Translations under genes and position numbers: made by a program | Part shown: positions 6,379-13,220 of the stretch, in pieces | Numbering within the stretch: the first letter of the stretch is position 1 | Layout of the letters: the number at the start of each line of letters is the position of its first letter | Notes under the pieces: generated by a model | Told to the model about the DNA's origin: nothing | Seen by the model: the letters and a program-made list of their open reading frames with translations, nothing else | The model's database searches: none | From: JAKFVA01 sp046155225 | Lineage (GTDB): Bacteria; Pseudomonadota; Gammaproteobacteria; Burkholderiales; Burkholderiaceae_C | Assembly: GCA_046155225.1 (NCBI GenBank) | Contig: JBJXED010000067.1 | Location: 1 to 16,645, forward strand | Direction of reading: 5' to 3' | Length of the DNA: 16,645 bases

Positions 6379-8493
6379 TCAGTGCTGGTCGTGGTGCTGC
6401 GGTTGGTCCAGCAGCGCCTTCATCGACAGCTTGACGCGGCCCTTCTCGTCCGTCTCCATAACTTTGACTTTGACGATCTGACCTTCGGTCAAAAAGTCGC
6501 TGACTTTCTCAACCCGCTGGTGCGCGATCTGGCTGATGTGCAGCAAACCGTCTTTGCCCGGCAGCAGGTTAATCAGTGCGCCGAAGTCCAAAATCTTGGT
6601 CACTGCGCCTTCATAGACCTTGCCAATTTCCACATCGGCCGTAATCGCCTCAATGCGGCGCTTGGCTTCGTCGGCCTTGGCACCGTCAGTGCTGGCAATC
6701 GTGATGGTGCCGTCTTCCTCGATGTTGATTTGCGTGCCGGTCTCTTCCGTCAGCGCGCGGATGACTGCGCCGCCTTTGCCGATCACGTCGCGAATCTTGT
6801 CGGGGTTGATTTTGAAGGTGTAGAGCTTGGGTGCAAAGCTGCTGATCTCGGTATTGGCGCTGCCCATGGCCGAAACCATCTTGCCCAGAATATGGATACG
6901 CGCTTCTTTGGCTTGCGCCAGCGCGACTTGCATGATTTCTTTGGTGATGCCCTGGATTTTGATGTCCATTTGCAGCGCGGTAATGCCGAAGGTGGTGCCG
7001 GCTACTTTGAAGTCCATGTCGCCCAGATGATCTTCGTCGCCCAGGATGTCGGTCAGCACGGCAAAGCGGTTGCCGTCTTTAATCAGCCCCATCGCGATGC
7101 CGGCCACATGCGCCTTCAGAGGCACACCGGCGTCCATCATCGACAAGCAGCCGCCGCAGACCGAAGCCATGCTCGACGAGCCGTTGGACTCGGTAATCTC
7201 ACTCACCACCCGCACGGTGTACGGGAACACATCTTTGGCCGGCAGCACCGCTACCAGAGCGCGTTTGGCCAAGCGGCCGTGGCCGATTTCGCGGCGCTTG
7301 GTGCTACCCATGCGGCCGACTTCGCCGGTGGCAAACGGGGGCATGTTGTAGTGGAACATGAAGCGGTCTTCAAACTCGCCGGCCAGTGCGTCGATGCGCT
7401 GCGCGTCGCGCTCCGTGCCCAAAGTGGTGACCACCAGCGCCTGGGTTTCACCGCGTGTAAACAGGGCCGAGCCGTGGGTGCGTGGTAACACGCTGCTACG
7501 GATTTCGATAGGCCGAACGGTGCGCGTGTCGCGCCCGTCAATGCGCGGCTCACCCGCCAGAATCATGCCGCGCACCAGCTTGGCTTCCACGTCAAACAGC
7601 AGGTTTTGCACCAGCGCGTTGTCATACGCCGTGCCGCTGTCTTTGAGCGCGGCATGCACTTCGGCATAGGCAGCGCGCAGGGCTTGGGTGCGGGCTTGCT
7701 TGTCGCGAATCTCGTAGACGTCCTTGAGCTTGTCACCCGCTAGCGCATTGACTTGCGCAATCAGCGGCTCGTTCTTGGCCTCAGGCTGCCAATCCCACAC
7801 GGGTTTGCCAGCGTCTTTGACCAAGTCGTGGATCGCGTTGATGGCAATCCGGCTCTGCTCATGGCCAAACACCACCGCACCCAGCATGATTTCTTCGCTG
7901 AGTTGGTCGGCTTCCGACTCCACCATCAGCACAGCGGCTTCGGTACCTGCCACCACCAAATCCATCTTGGACTGCAAGCGCAGAGTTTTGCCCGGGTTCA
8001 GCACATACTCGCCATTGACATAACCGACCCGCGCCGCGCCCATCGGGCCCGCAAACGGCATGCCGGAGATGCACAAGGCGGCGCTGGTGCCGATCAAGGC
8101 AGCAATGTCGGCATCAACTTCAGGGTTGAGCGACAGGGTGTGGATCACCACTTGCACTTCGTTCAAAAAACCTTCCGGGAACAGCGGGCGAATCGGGCGG
8201 TCGATCAGGCGGCTGGTCAGGGTTTCAAACTCGCTGGGCTTGGCTTCACGCTTGAAAAAGCTGCCGGGGATTTTGCCGGCGGCATAGGTTTTCTCGATGT
8301 AGTCCACGGTGAGTGGAAAGAAGTCTTGGCCAGGCTTGGCGTTTTTCGCTGCCACCACGGTGGCCAGCACTACCGTGCCGTCAATGCTGACGATGACGGC
8401 GCCGCCCGCTTGGCGGGCAATTTCACCGGTTTCCAGCGTGACGGTTTGCTCGCCCCATTGGAAGGTCTTGCTCACTTTGTTGAAAATGCTCAT
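6379..8493 (-). CDS. pnp: Polyribonucleotide nucleotidyltransferase (PNPase)
   Basis: PNPase degrades RNA 3' to 5' by phosphorolysis and is a degradosome component. The 704-residue product has the full architecture. It has a first RNase PH domain (about 1-145), a helical linker, and a second, catalytic RNase PH domain (about 310-545). The metal-binding Asp486 and Asp492 lie in GDEDHLGDMD, at the same numbers as in E. coli. A KH domain (about 554-612) has the IGKGG loop at 571-575, and an S1 domain (about 622-692) follows. The start at 8493 is preceded by AGGAG with good spacing; an upstream in-frame ATG at 8538 lacks one and adds 15 non-conserved residues. It lies downstream of rpsO, as in E. 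coli, with a 223-base leader. Confidence 0.98.
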   Translation of the reverse strand: MSIFNKVSKTFQWGEQTVTLETGEIARQAGGAVIVSIDGTVVLATVVAAKNAKPGQDFFPLTVDYIEKTYAAGKIPGSFFKREAKPSEFETLTSRLIDRPIRPLFPEGFLNEVQVVIHTLSLNPEVDADIAALIGTSAALCISGMPFAGPMGAARVGYVNGEYVLNPGKTLRLQSKMDLVVAGTEAAVLMVESEADQLSEEIMLGAVVFGHEQSRIAINAIHDLVKDAGKPVWDWQPEAKNEPLIAQVNALAGDKLKDVYEIRDKQARTQALRAAYAEVHAALKDSGTAYDNALVQNLLFDVEAKLVRGMILAGEPRIDGRDTRTVRPIEIRSSVLPRTHGSALFTRGETQALVVTTLGTERDAQRIDALAGEFEDRFMFHYNMPPFATGEVGRMGSTKRREIGHGRLAKRALVAVLPAKDVFPYTVRVVSEITESNGSSSMASVCGGCLSMMDAGVPLKAHVAGIAMGLIKDGNRFAVLTDILGDEDHLGDMDFKVAGTTFGITALQMDIKIQGITKEIMQVALAQAKEARIHILGKMVSAMGSANTEISSFAPKLYTFKINPDKIRDVIGKGGAVIRALTEETGTQINIEEDGTITIASTDGAKADEAKRRIEAITADVEIGKVYEGAVTKILDFGALINLLPGKDGLLHISQIAHQRVEKVSDFLTEGQIVKVKVMETDEKGRVKLSMKALLDQPQHHDQH

Positions 8494-8565
8494 GGATAGG
8501 CTCCTGCTTTTGAATAACGAATCAGACCCGATTCGCAAAGGCCGGCTTCATTCAGATCGCGATGC

Positions 8566-8607
8566 CATTCCAGGAAATACGGCAAATTTGCCGCGGCTCT
8601 TGGAATG
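8566..8607 (-). promoter_or_regulatory. Long stem-loop in the pnp 5' leader (possible RNase III / autoregulation site)
   Basis: Arms CATTCCA (8566-8572) and TGGAATG (8601-8607) pair perfectly, with three further pairs beyond one mismatch. The 14-base palindrome CGGCAAATTTGCCG (8580-8593) forms the tip. In E. coli, RNase III cuts a stem-loop in the pnp leader and PNPase then represses its own mRNA. The placement here, about 75 bases before the start codon, fits such a role by analogy only. Confidence 0.45.
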
Positions 8608-8653
8608 ACACAGCTTCGCTCTGTTTGAAAAAACTCCGGAAAAAATGTTGAAG

Positions 8654-8693
8654 AAAAAAACGCCCGAGAAGCCGAGGCAACTGAGGCGTTTTT
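8654..8693 (-). terminator. Intrinsic terminator between rpsO and pnp
   Basis: A 9-bp stem (8656-8664 with 8685-8693, sequence AAAAACGCC/GGCGTTTTT) encloses a 20-base loop. On the minus strand it is followed by an unbroken run of seven T residues (8660-8654). It begins 24 bases after the rpsO stop. As in other rpsO-pnp operons it probably ends most rpsO transcripts and lets some read on into pnp. Half of the stem is A-T, and the plus-strand side also has a T run. Confidence 0.7.
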
Positions 8694-8716
8694 CAAGGAC
8701 GAAATCTCGCGGGAGC

Positions 8717-8989
8717 TTACTTGCGCAGACCCAGCTTGGCGATCAGCGCGACATAGCGCTCGGCGTCTTTGGACTTCAAATAGTCCAGCAGCTTGCGGCG
8801 GCGGCTGACCATGCGCAGCAGGCCGCGGCGGCCGTGAAAATCTTTGCTGTGCTCTTTGAAGTGCGGCGAGAGGTGGTTGATGCGCGCCGTGAGCAGCGCC
8901 ACTTGCACCTCGGGGCTGCCGGTATCGCCAGCAGCGCGGGCGTTGTCTTTGATGACCGCAGCGGTATCAATAGTCAGGGTGGTTGACAT
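8717..8989 (-). CDS. rpsO: Small ribosomal subunit protein S15
   Basis: S15 binds the 16S rRNA central domain early in 30S assembly. The 90-residue product is all-helical and contains family hallmarks: DTGSPEVQVALLTARI (22-37), H39L.. HFKEHSKDFHGRRGLL (43-58) and the basic block MVSRRRKLLDYLK (60-72). The normal length is 88-90. The start ATG 8989 has an AAGGAA Shine-Dalgarno; the longer in-frame opening upstream to 9055 is part of the leader. It is transcribed toward pnp, with a terminator-like hairpin between them. The leader holds two hairpins (separate entry) and may bind S15 as a translational operator. Confidence 0.97.
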   Translation of the reverse strand: MSTTLTIDTAAVIKDNARAAGDTGSPEVQVALLTARINHLSPHFKEHSKDFHGRRGLLRMVSRRRKLLDYLKSKDAERYVALIAKLGLRK

Positions 8990-9012
8990 GAAACAGTTCC
9001 TTGGGTTTAAGT

Positions 9013-9071
9013 GCCGGAGCCTTGCGGTAATCCGGCGTTCTTGACTTGCGGTCACAAACGAACGATTTGTG
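9013..9071 (-). promoter_or_regulatory. Two hairpins in the rpsO 5' leader, possible S15 autoregulatory element
   Basis: In transcript order, CACAAA-N7-TTTGTG (9071 to 9053) is followed by GCCGGA-N12-TCCGGC (9036 to 9013); both stems are 6-bp perfect pairs. They end about 23 bases before the rpsO start. S15 is known to repress its own translation through structured leaders in several bacteria, and those leader folds differ between lineages. Assigning that role here is inference. Confidence 0.4.
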
Positions 9072-9106
9072 CCGTGCTATTCTTTTGCGGGTTAAGCAAA
9101 GCCAAA

Positions 9107-9113
9107 TATTATA
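9107..9113. promoter_or_regulatory. Overlapping divergent -10 hexamers for rpsO and the small exported protein gene
   Basis: Bases 9108-9113 read TATAAT on the minus strand, a perfect -10 for rpsO; the leader would be about 110 nt. Bases 9107-9112 read TATTAT on the plus strand, with TTGCGG 16 bases upstream as a possible -35. That would give a leader of about 23 nt for the gene at 9142. The -35 for rpsO is weak (TTCCTG at 17-bp spacing). Confidence 0.4.
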
Positions 9114-9141
9114 GCCGCTGTCAGTAATTCCAGGAAACCCC

Positions 9142-9432
9142 ATGAATCAGCCTTTTCTAAAAGCCATTTGCTTGGCGTTCGCCATGCTGCTCGGCCCTGC
9201 CCTTGCGCAGGCCGGCAATGCCGAGGTCAGCGCAGCAGCGCCGGCCTCCAGCGCGGCTTCGAGCAGCAAAAAGCCGGGCGGGAAAAAGGCCAATCAAGCC
9301 AAAGCCGCGCCTGTCAAAGCGGCCGTCATCCCCGGCGGCTCGGGCGAAACCGCAGCGGCGCGCGAGAAACGCCTCAAGCGCGAATGCAAAGGCCGTCCCG
9401 ATGCGGGAGCCTGCCTGGGTTTTGGCAGTTAA
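9142..9432 (+). CDS. Small exported basic protein of unknown function
   Basis: Unrecognised 96-residue protein. Residues 1-24 form a clear Sec signal peptide: a Lys, then a hydrophobic core with AFAMLLGPALAQA and likely cleavage after Ala24. The mature part begins with an Ala/Ser stretch, continues as a Lys/Ala-rich low-complexity segment (about 42-65), and ends in a compact motif REKRLKRECKGRPDAGACLG (74-93). The two cysteines, Cys82 and Cys91, are 8 residues apart and could form a disulfide in the periplasm. I vaguely recall similar tails in other Comamonadaceae hypothetical proteins. AGGAAA precedes the ATG. Its promoter appears to be shared back-to-back with rpsO. The stop overlaps the convergent stop of the next gene. 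Confidence 0.75.
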   Translation: MNQPFLKAICLAFAMLLGPALAQAGNAEVSAAAPASSAASSSKKPGGKKANQAKAAPVKAAVIPGGSGETAAAREKRLKRECKGRPDAGACLGFGS

Positions 9433-10760
9433 GGGGTTCGCGCCGCCACTGGCCGGGCCATCTGGCAGCTTGTGGGCAAGCTGGCCTGTGCTGCGGACAA
9501 CTGTTTGATGACGCGAAAGCCGAAACCTGAGCCTTCCACGTCAAACGGCACGCCGGGGCTGCCAAGCTTGTCCATCATGCCCACCACCAGCGGCTGCTGG
9601 AACTGGTGGTCACTGGCGCGCATGTTGCCAGCGCGGCCATGCGCACTGACGCTGGCTGTCTCCAGCGCACGCGCCAGCGCAACGATGTCGAGGCCGCCGT
9701 CAAGCACCGCAGTCTGGGTGCTTTTTTCCAGGCTTTGTACCAGTGCCTGGACCATCAACGCCAAACGCATGTGGATGTAATCGTCCGCTGCTTGGGGAAA
9801 GCGCTTGCGAAAGGCCAGGGTAAAGGCCTGCGACGCCGCCTCAGGCACATTGGGGAGCCAGTCGGCCACCGCCATCACTTTGCCTACCCCGGCCTCGCCC
9901 AGCGTGGCGGGAACGCCCAAGGCGTTGCCGTAGAAAGTATAAAAACGGCCGTCAAAACCAGCGTCCCGAGCGGCCTTGACGAGCAATGTCAGGTCGTTAC
10001 CCCAATTACCCGTCAGCACCGCTTGCGCGCCACTGGCTTTTATCTTCGCGGCATAGGGCGCGAAGTCCTTGACGCGGCCCAGCGGATGCAACTCGTCGCC
10101 CACGATGGCCAGGTCAGGACGCGTCAGCGCGATTTGCTCGCGCGCACTGCGCAGCAGGTTCTGGCCGAAGCTGTAGTCCTGGCCGATCAAATAGATGCGC
10201 CGGGTTGCTTCATCTTCTTTCAGGACTTGCATCAAGGCCGCCAGCCGCATGTCGGCATGGGCGTCAAAGCGGAAATGCCAAAAGCTGCATTTCTCATTCG
10301 TCAACGCAGGCTCGACCGCCGAATAATTCAAATACAGCACGCGCCTGCCGGGACTGCGTTCGTTGTGCTTGTTGACGGCGTCAATCAGCACCGCCGCCGT
10401 GGCCGATGAATTGCCCTGGGTGACCAGTTGGACCCCATCGTCAATTGCCGAGCGCAAGGCCGACAGCGCGTCTTCGTTGTTGCCCTTGCTGTCATAGCGC
10501 ACCAATTGCAGCGCCCGCGAGCCCGCAGCGGTTTGGATGCCGCCGCCTTGGTTGACGCGCTCGGTCGCCCACAGCAGGTTGCGGAACACCGCCTCGCCGG
10601 CGTTGGCAAAGGGGCCCGAGAGGCCTTCAATCATCGCCAATTTGATCGGCACGGGCACTGGGCTGGGCGGACTTGCGGTTTGTGCCGCCAGCCCGCCAAG
10701 ACGCCAGGCCATGGCGGCGAGCAGCACGAATTTCAAGCACGCGAGCCCTAAATTTTTCAC
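9429..10760 (-). CDS. ABC transporter periplasmic substrate-binding protein, branched-chain amino acid (LivJ) type
   Basis: A 443-residue periplasmic type I binding protein of the family that serves branched-chain amino acid, amide and urea importers. It has a signal peptide in the first 26-29 residues (hydrophobic core about 9-25, then AAQTAS). The family opening IKLAMIEGLSGPFANAGEAV (39-58) follows. Further typical blocks are VTQGNSSATAA, IYLIGQDYSFGQN and KDFAPYAAKIKASGAQAVL. The start is GTG at 10760 with GAGG about 10 bases upstream. No permease or ATPase gene lies beside it, so it either works with distant Liv/Urt-type components or acts as a sensor. The ligand cannot be deduced. The stop lies within TTAA, which also holds the stop of the convergent small gene. 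Confidence 0.85.
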   Translation of the reverse strand: MKNLGLACLKFVLLAAMAWRLGGLAAQTASPPSPVPVPIKLAMIEGLSGPFANAGEAVFRNLLWATERVNQGGGIQTAAGSRALQLVRYDSKGNNEDALSALRSAIDDGVQLVTQGNSSATAAVLIDAVNKHNERSPGRRVLYLNYSAVEPALTNEKCSFWHFRFDAHADMRLAALMQVLKEDEATRRIYLIGQDYSFGQNLLRSAREQIALTRPDLAIVGDELHPLGRVKDFAPYAAKIKASGAQAVLTGNWGNDLTLLVKAARDAGFDGRFYTFYGNALGVPATLGEAGVGKVMAVADWLPNVPEAASQAFTLAFRKRFPQAADDYIHMRLALMVQALVQSLEKSTQTAVLDGGLDIVALARALETASVSAHGRAGNMRASDHQFQQPLVVGMMDKLGSPGVPFDVEGSGFGFRVIKQLSAAQASLPTSCQMARPVAARTP

Positions 10761-10868
10761 GTAAAAGTCCTCTTGAATTCAATCCAACACACTACAAGAT
10801 TGGAGGCATGCGGCTCACCAACCCGGAGCAAAGGCCGCAGAGTGTACGGGACGAGCACCTTCATCGCC

Positions 10869-10885
10869 CCAATTTTCAATTGGAG
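10869..10885 (+). promoter_or_regulatory. AU-rich hairpin covering the Shine-Dalgarno of the small heat shock gene (candidate RNA thermometer)
   Basis: The inverted repeat CCAATT-TTC-AATTGG (10869-10883) is perfect over 6 bp. Its right arm includes the first two G residues of the Shine-Dalgarno GGAG (10882-10885), 7 bases before the ATG. Four of six pairs are A-U, so it should melt easily. Further upstream, GCGGC and GCCGC can form another stem. This resembles short thermosensors before hsp17-type genes; I do not see the conserved UUGCU of ROSE elements. Function is inferred. Confidence 0.45.
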
Positions 10886-10892
10886 TATTTTT

Positions 10893-11270
10893 ATGTTCTT
10901 TACCGCCCCTGTTCGCACTGCCGCCTACACACCCGCCGTGCGCTCTTTTGACCGCCATCTGGAACGCCTGCTCAGCCAAGGCCTGACCAGTGCCCCGCTC
11001 AATGCACGCATTGAACAAGATGACAAAGCCGCCACGCTGCAACTCGACATCCCTGGCCTCACCAAGGCCCAGGTTGCGGTGGCCATTGAAGGCCATGTGG
11101 TGCGCATCAGCAGCACCGAAGACGCGCCCCGTCAGGTCAAAGCCGCCTATGAACTGGAGCACGAGATTGACCTGGCGGCCAGCAACGCCAAGCTGGAAAA
11201 CGGTGTGCTCAGCCTGCATTTGGCCAAGGTTGTGCCCGTCAGCAAGGTCACGCAACTCGCCATCGAATAA
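10893..11270 (+). CDS. Small heat shock protein, Hsp20 / alpha-crystallin family
   Basis: An ATP-independent holdase chaperone that binds unfolding proteins in the cytoplasm. I chose ATG 10893 (125 residues), preceded by GGAG at 7 bases; the open frame extends 40 codons further upstream with no family similarity. The alpha-crystallin domain covers about 37-113, with LDIPGLTKAQVAVAIEG (51-67) and the strand motif LENGVLSLHLAK (101-112). The C-terminal LAI (122-124) fits the I/L-x-I/L motif used in oligomer assembly. The protein is short, with only a 36-residue N-terminal arm and almost no tail. It is divergent from the binding-protein gene, with 132 bases between them, and convergent with tsaD, with a 17-base gap. 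Confidence 0.88.
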   Translation: MFFTAPVRTAAYTPAVRSFDRHLERLLSQGLTSAPLNARIEQDDKAATLQLDIPGLTKAQVAVAIEGHVVRISSTEDAPRQVKAAYELEHEIDLAASNAKLENGVLSLHLAKVVPVSKVTQLAIE

Positions 11271-11287
11271 GGCATGCGCCGTCCGTG

Positions 11288-12364
11288 TCAAGCGCGTTGG
11301 CTGCTGGCCTCATGCAGGGGCCAGCGCGGCTTGACATCAAACGCGTAGCCGTTGCCCGCTTGCGTCAGTCCCGCTAATTCCAAGCCAGCTTGCAAACGCA
11401 TAGCGGCCGCCATTGCAATCATGGCGCCGTTGTCACTGCAAAACTCCAGCGCGGGGTAATGTACCTGCAGACTGCGCGCACTGGCAGCAGCGTCCAGTTG
11501 CTGGCGTAACTCGTGATTAGCCCCCACGCCACCCGCCACCACCAAACGCTTGAGGCCGCTGGCGTGCAGCGCGGCCAGCGACTTTTTCACCAATACCTCG
11601 ACGATTGCGGCCTGCGTGGCTGCCGCGAGATTGGCTTTTTGCTGTGGCGTGGCCGGGCCAGCCGCTTCGATTTTTTTAACCTGCGTGAGCACCGCAGTCT
11701 TCAGGCCGGAGAAAGAAAAATCCAGATCGCCGCTGTGCAGCAAAGGCCGGGGTAATTTATAGGCCCGTGGGTCGCCCTGCAGCGCCAACTGGGACAACTG
11801 CGCGCCGCCCGGGTAAGGCAAGCCCAGCAGCTTGGCGCATTTGTCAAACGCCTCGCCCGCCGCGTCGTCGATCGACTCGCCCAGCAGGCGGTAGCAGCCC
11901 ACCGCGTCGACCCGCATCAGCTGGGTATGCCCCCCAGAGACCAATAAGGCCACAAAGGGGAAGACAGGCGGATCCTCGCCCAAAAATGGGCTGAGCAAAT
12001 GGCCCTCCAAATGGTGCACACCCAGCACTGGCTTGCCCAGCGCGGCGGCCAGGGCGCAGGCCAGCGCCGCGCCCACCAGCAAGGCACCCGCCAAGCCGGG
12101 GCCGCGGGTAAAGGCCACCACGTCCACTTGTTTTAATTCCCGCTGCGACTGCGTCAGCACCGCTTGCGTCAGCGGCAACACCCGGCGGATATGGTCGCGG
12201 CTGGCCAGCTCGGGCACCACACCGCCATACGCCTGGTGCATCTCAATCTGGCTGTGCAGCGCATGCGCAAGCAAGCTCGGCACGGCTTGCGGCGCGGCCA
12301 TATCAGCGGCCACCAGTGCCACACCCGTTTCATCGCAGGAAGATTCAATGCCCAAGACCAACAT
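11288..12364 (-). CDS. tsaD: tRNA N6-threonylcarbamoyladenosine (t6A) transferase subunit TsaD
   Basis: TsaD, with TsaB and TsaE, transfers the threonylcarbamoyl group from threonylcarbamoyl-AMP to A37 of tRNAs reading ANN codons. The 358-residue product starts MLVLGIESSCDET, the classic ASKHA-fold opening. It carries the metal-binding HxxxH pair His118 and His122 (HHLEGH), the nucleotide-site block LLVSGGHTQL (140-149) and the C-terminal metal Asp in EFCSDNGAMIA. It was formerly annotated as gcp or O-sialoglycoprotein endopeptidase. The start ATG 12364 matches family starts. The gene stands alone, divergent from nasT, with 67 bases between the two start codons. Confidence 0.97.
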   Translation of the reverse strand: MLVLGIESSCDETGVALVAADMAAPQAVPSLLAHALHSQIEMHQAYGGVVPELASRDHIRRVLPLTQAVLTQSQRELKQVDVVAFTRGPGLAGALLVGAALACALAAALGKPVLGVHHLEGHLLSPFLGEDPPVFPFVALLVSGGHTQLMRVDAVGCYRLLGESIDDAAGEAFDKCAKLLGLPYPGGAQLSQLALQGDPRAYKLPRPLLHSGDLDFSFSGLKTAVLTQVKKIEAAGPATPQQKANLAAATQAAIVEVLVKKSLAALHASGLKRLVVAGGVGANHELRQQLDAAASARSLQVHYPALEFCSDNGAMIAMAAAMRLQAGLELAGLTQAGNGYAFDVKPRWPLHEASSQRA

Positions 12365-12385
12365 GCTGCAAGTCTAAGTTAGCGC

Positions 12386-12412
12386 ACTGCGTGACGAATT
12401 GGGTGGCGCAGT
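12386..12412. other. Inverted repeat in the tsaD-nasT divergent gap
   Basis: ACTGCG-N15-CGCAGT, with 6-bp perfect arms, lies between the two divergent start codons. It could be an operator, but arms this short can arise by chance. I see no convincing -35/-10 pair in the 67-base gap. Confidence 0.2.
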
Positions 12413-12431
12413 TCTTGCGGAGTTTTTCTGC

Positions 12432-13061
12432 ATGAATATCGCCCCCCTTCGCTTGGTCATCATTGCGCCCGATTCGCTGGTGCCCGAATCGGCCGATGCG
12501 CATGCCGTGATGCAGGCCGAGCGCTCGCGCCAGTTGCGCATTGGCTTGCTCGAGAGCGGCTACAACATCGTGGCGGTGCTGCCTTGCGATACGTTTTTGG
12601 CCGAACGGCTGGCGCAACTGCAACCTGACATGGTGATCGTCGATGCCGAGAGCGAGGCGCGTGACGCGCTGGAACATGTGGTGTCGGCCAGCCGCGATGC
12701 GCGCCGCCCGATCGTGCTGTTCACCAATGACGACGACACCCGCCACGTCAAGGCTGCGGTCGCGGCGGGCGTGTCGGCGTATGTAGTGGCCGGTCTGGCA
12801 CCCGAGCGCATCCGCCCAATTCTGGACGTGGCCATGGCGCGCTTCCAGCATGAGCAAGACTTGCGCTTGGCGCTGGCCAACGCCAAAACCGAGCTGCACG
12901 ACCGCAAGCTGATTGACCGTGCCAAAGGCCTGCTGATGCAACGCCAGAAGCTGAGCGAACAAGCCGCCTACGACAAGCTGCGCCGGGCGGCGATGGACCG
13001 CGGCCTCAAACTCAGTGAAGTTGCGCAGCGCATCGTCGATGCCGCTGAACTTCTCGGCTAG
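12432..13061 (+). CDS. nasT: NasT-type response regulator with ANTAR RNA-binding domain
   Basis: NasT is an RNA-binding antiterminator that allows read-through of leader terminators in nitrate assimilation operons. It is normally held inactive by the nitrate sensor NasS. The 209-residue product has a receiver-like domain (about 6-125) with acidic Asp14 and the phospho-site position Asp71 (MVIVDAES). The usual conserved Lys near residue 119 is Val/Ala (AYVVAGL), so phosphorylation control is doubtful. A linker helix leads to the ANTAR domain (about 150-209), with RKLIDRAKGLLMQ (158-170), AAYDKLRRAAMDRG and LSEVAQRIVDAA. The start at 12432 has GGAG upstream; an in-frame start 11 codons earlier adds non-family sequence. 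It sits directly before nrtABD, whose leader carries ANTAR-type hairpins. No nasS is adjacent. Confidence 0.93.
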   Translation: MNIAPLRLVIIAPDSLVPESADAHAVMQAERSRQLRIGLLESGYNIVAVLPCDTFLAERLAQLQPDMVIVDAESEARDALEHVVSASRDARRPIVLFTNDDDTRHVKAAVAAGVSAYVVAGLAPERIRPILDVAMARFQHEQDLRLALANAKTELHDRKLIDRAKGLLMQRQKLSEQAAYDKLRRAAMDRGLKLSEVAQRIVDAAELLG

Positions 13062-13079
13062 TACACCTTTTGGTGCGTC

Positions 13080-13094
13080 GCACAAAAACAGTGC
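13080..13094 (+). promoter_or_regulatory. NtrC-like binding site
   Basis: GCAC-N7-GTGC matches the half-site arrangement of enterobacterial NtrC sites. The centre is about 160 bases before the predicted sigma-54 transcription start, a usual enhancer distance. An overlapping GGTGCGTCGCAC (13072-13083) may belong to a second, imperfect site. Assigned by pattern only. Confidence 0.5.
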
Positions 13095-13140
13095 AGCAAA
13101 CACCATTTTTTGGCATTTTTCGCTATTTTTTAAACCAAAT

Positions 13141-13190
13141 TGGCTGCTAGCCAATACGTTTATTGCCTGTAAAGCTATTTAATCTATAGC
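13141..13190. repeat. Dispersed intergenic palindromic repeat, copy 2
   Basis: A 50-base element with two dyads, ATTGGCT-GCT-AGCCAAT (13139-13155) and GCTAT-N7-ATAGC (13174-13190). It aligns with the element at 6306-6354 with one gap. It lies between the NtrC-like site and the sigma-54 promoter, where it could affect looping, but its presence beside unrelated genes argues for a dispersed repeat. Confidence 0.6.
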
Positions 13191-13220
13191 ACATTGAGCG
13201 TTATTGCAGCCTGCCAAAAC

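Noticed and set aside
6382..7488. A 368-codon open frame on the plus strand opposite pnp
   Set aside because: It is a shadow of PNPase, whose catalytic residues and all domains are intact on the other strand.
10773..10892. A 40-codon N-terminal extension of the small heat shock protein
   Set aside because: The residues are unlike the family, and the ATG at 10893 has a well-placed GGAG.
10869..10895. A ROSE-type thermometer
   Set aside because: The conserved UUGCU pairing partner of the Shine-Dalgarno is not visible, so only a generic AU-rich hairpin is claimed.
12345..13154. A 269-codon open frame on the minus strand opposite nasT
   Set aside because: It lies antisense to a well-supported NasT, has no recognisable motifs, and is explained by GC-rich codon bias.
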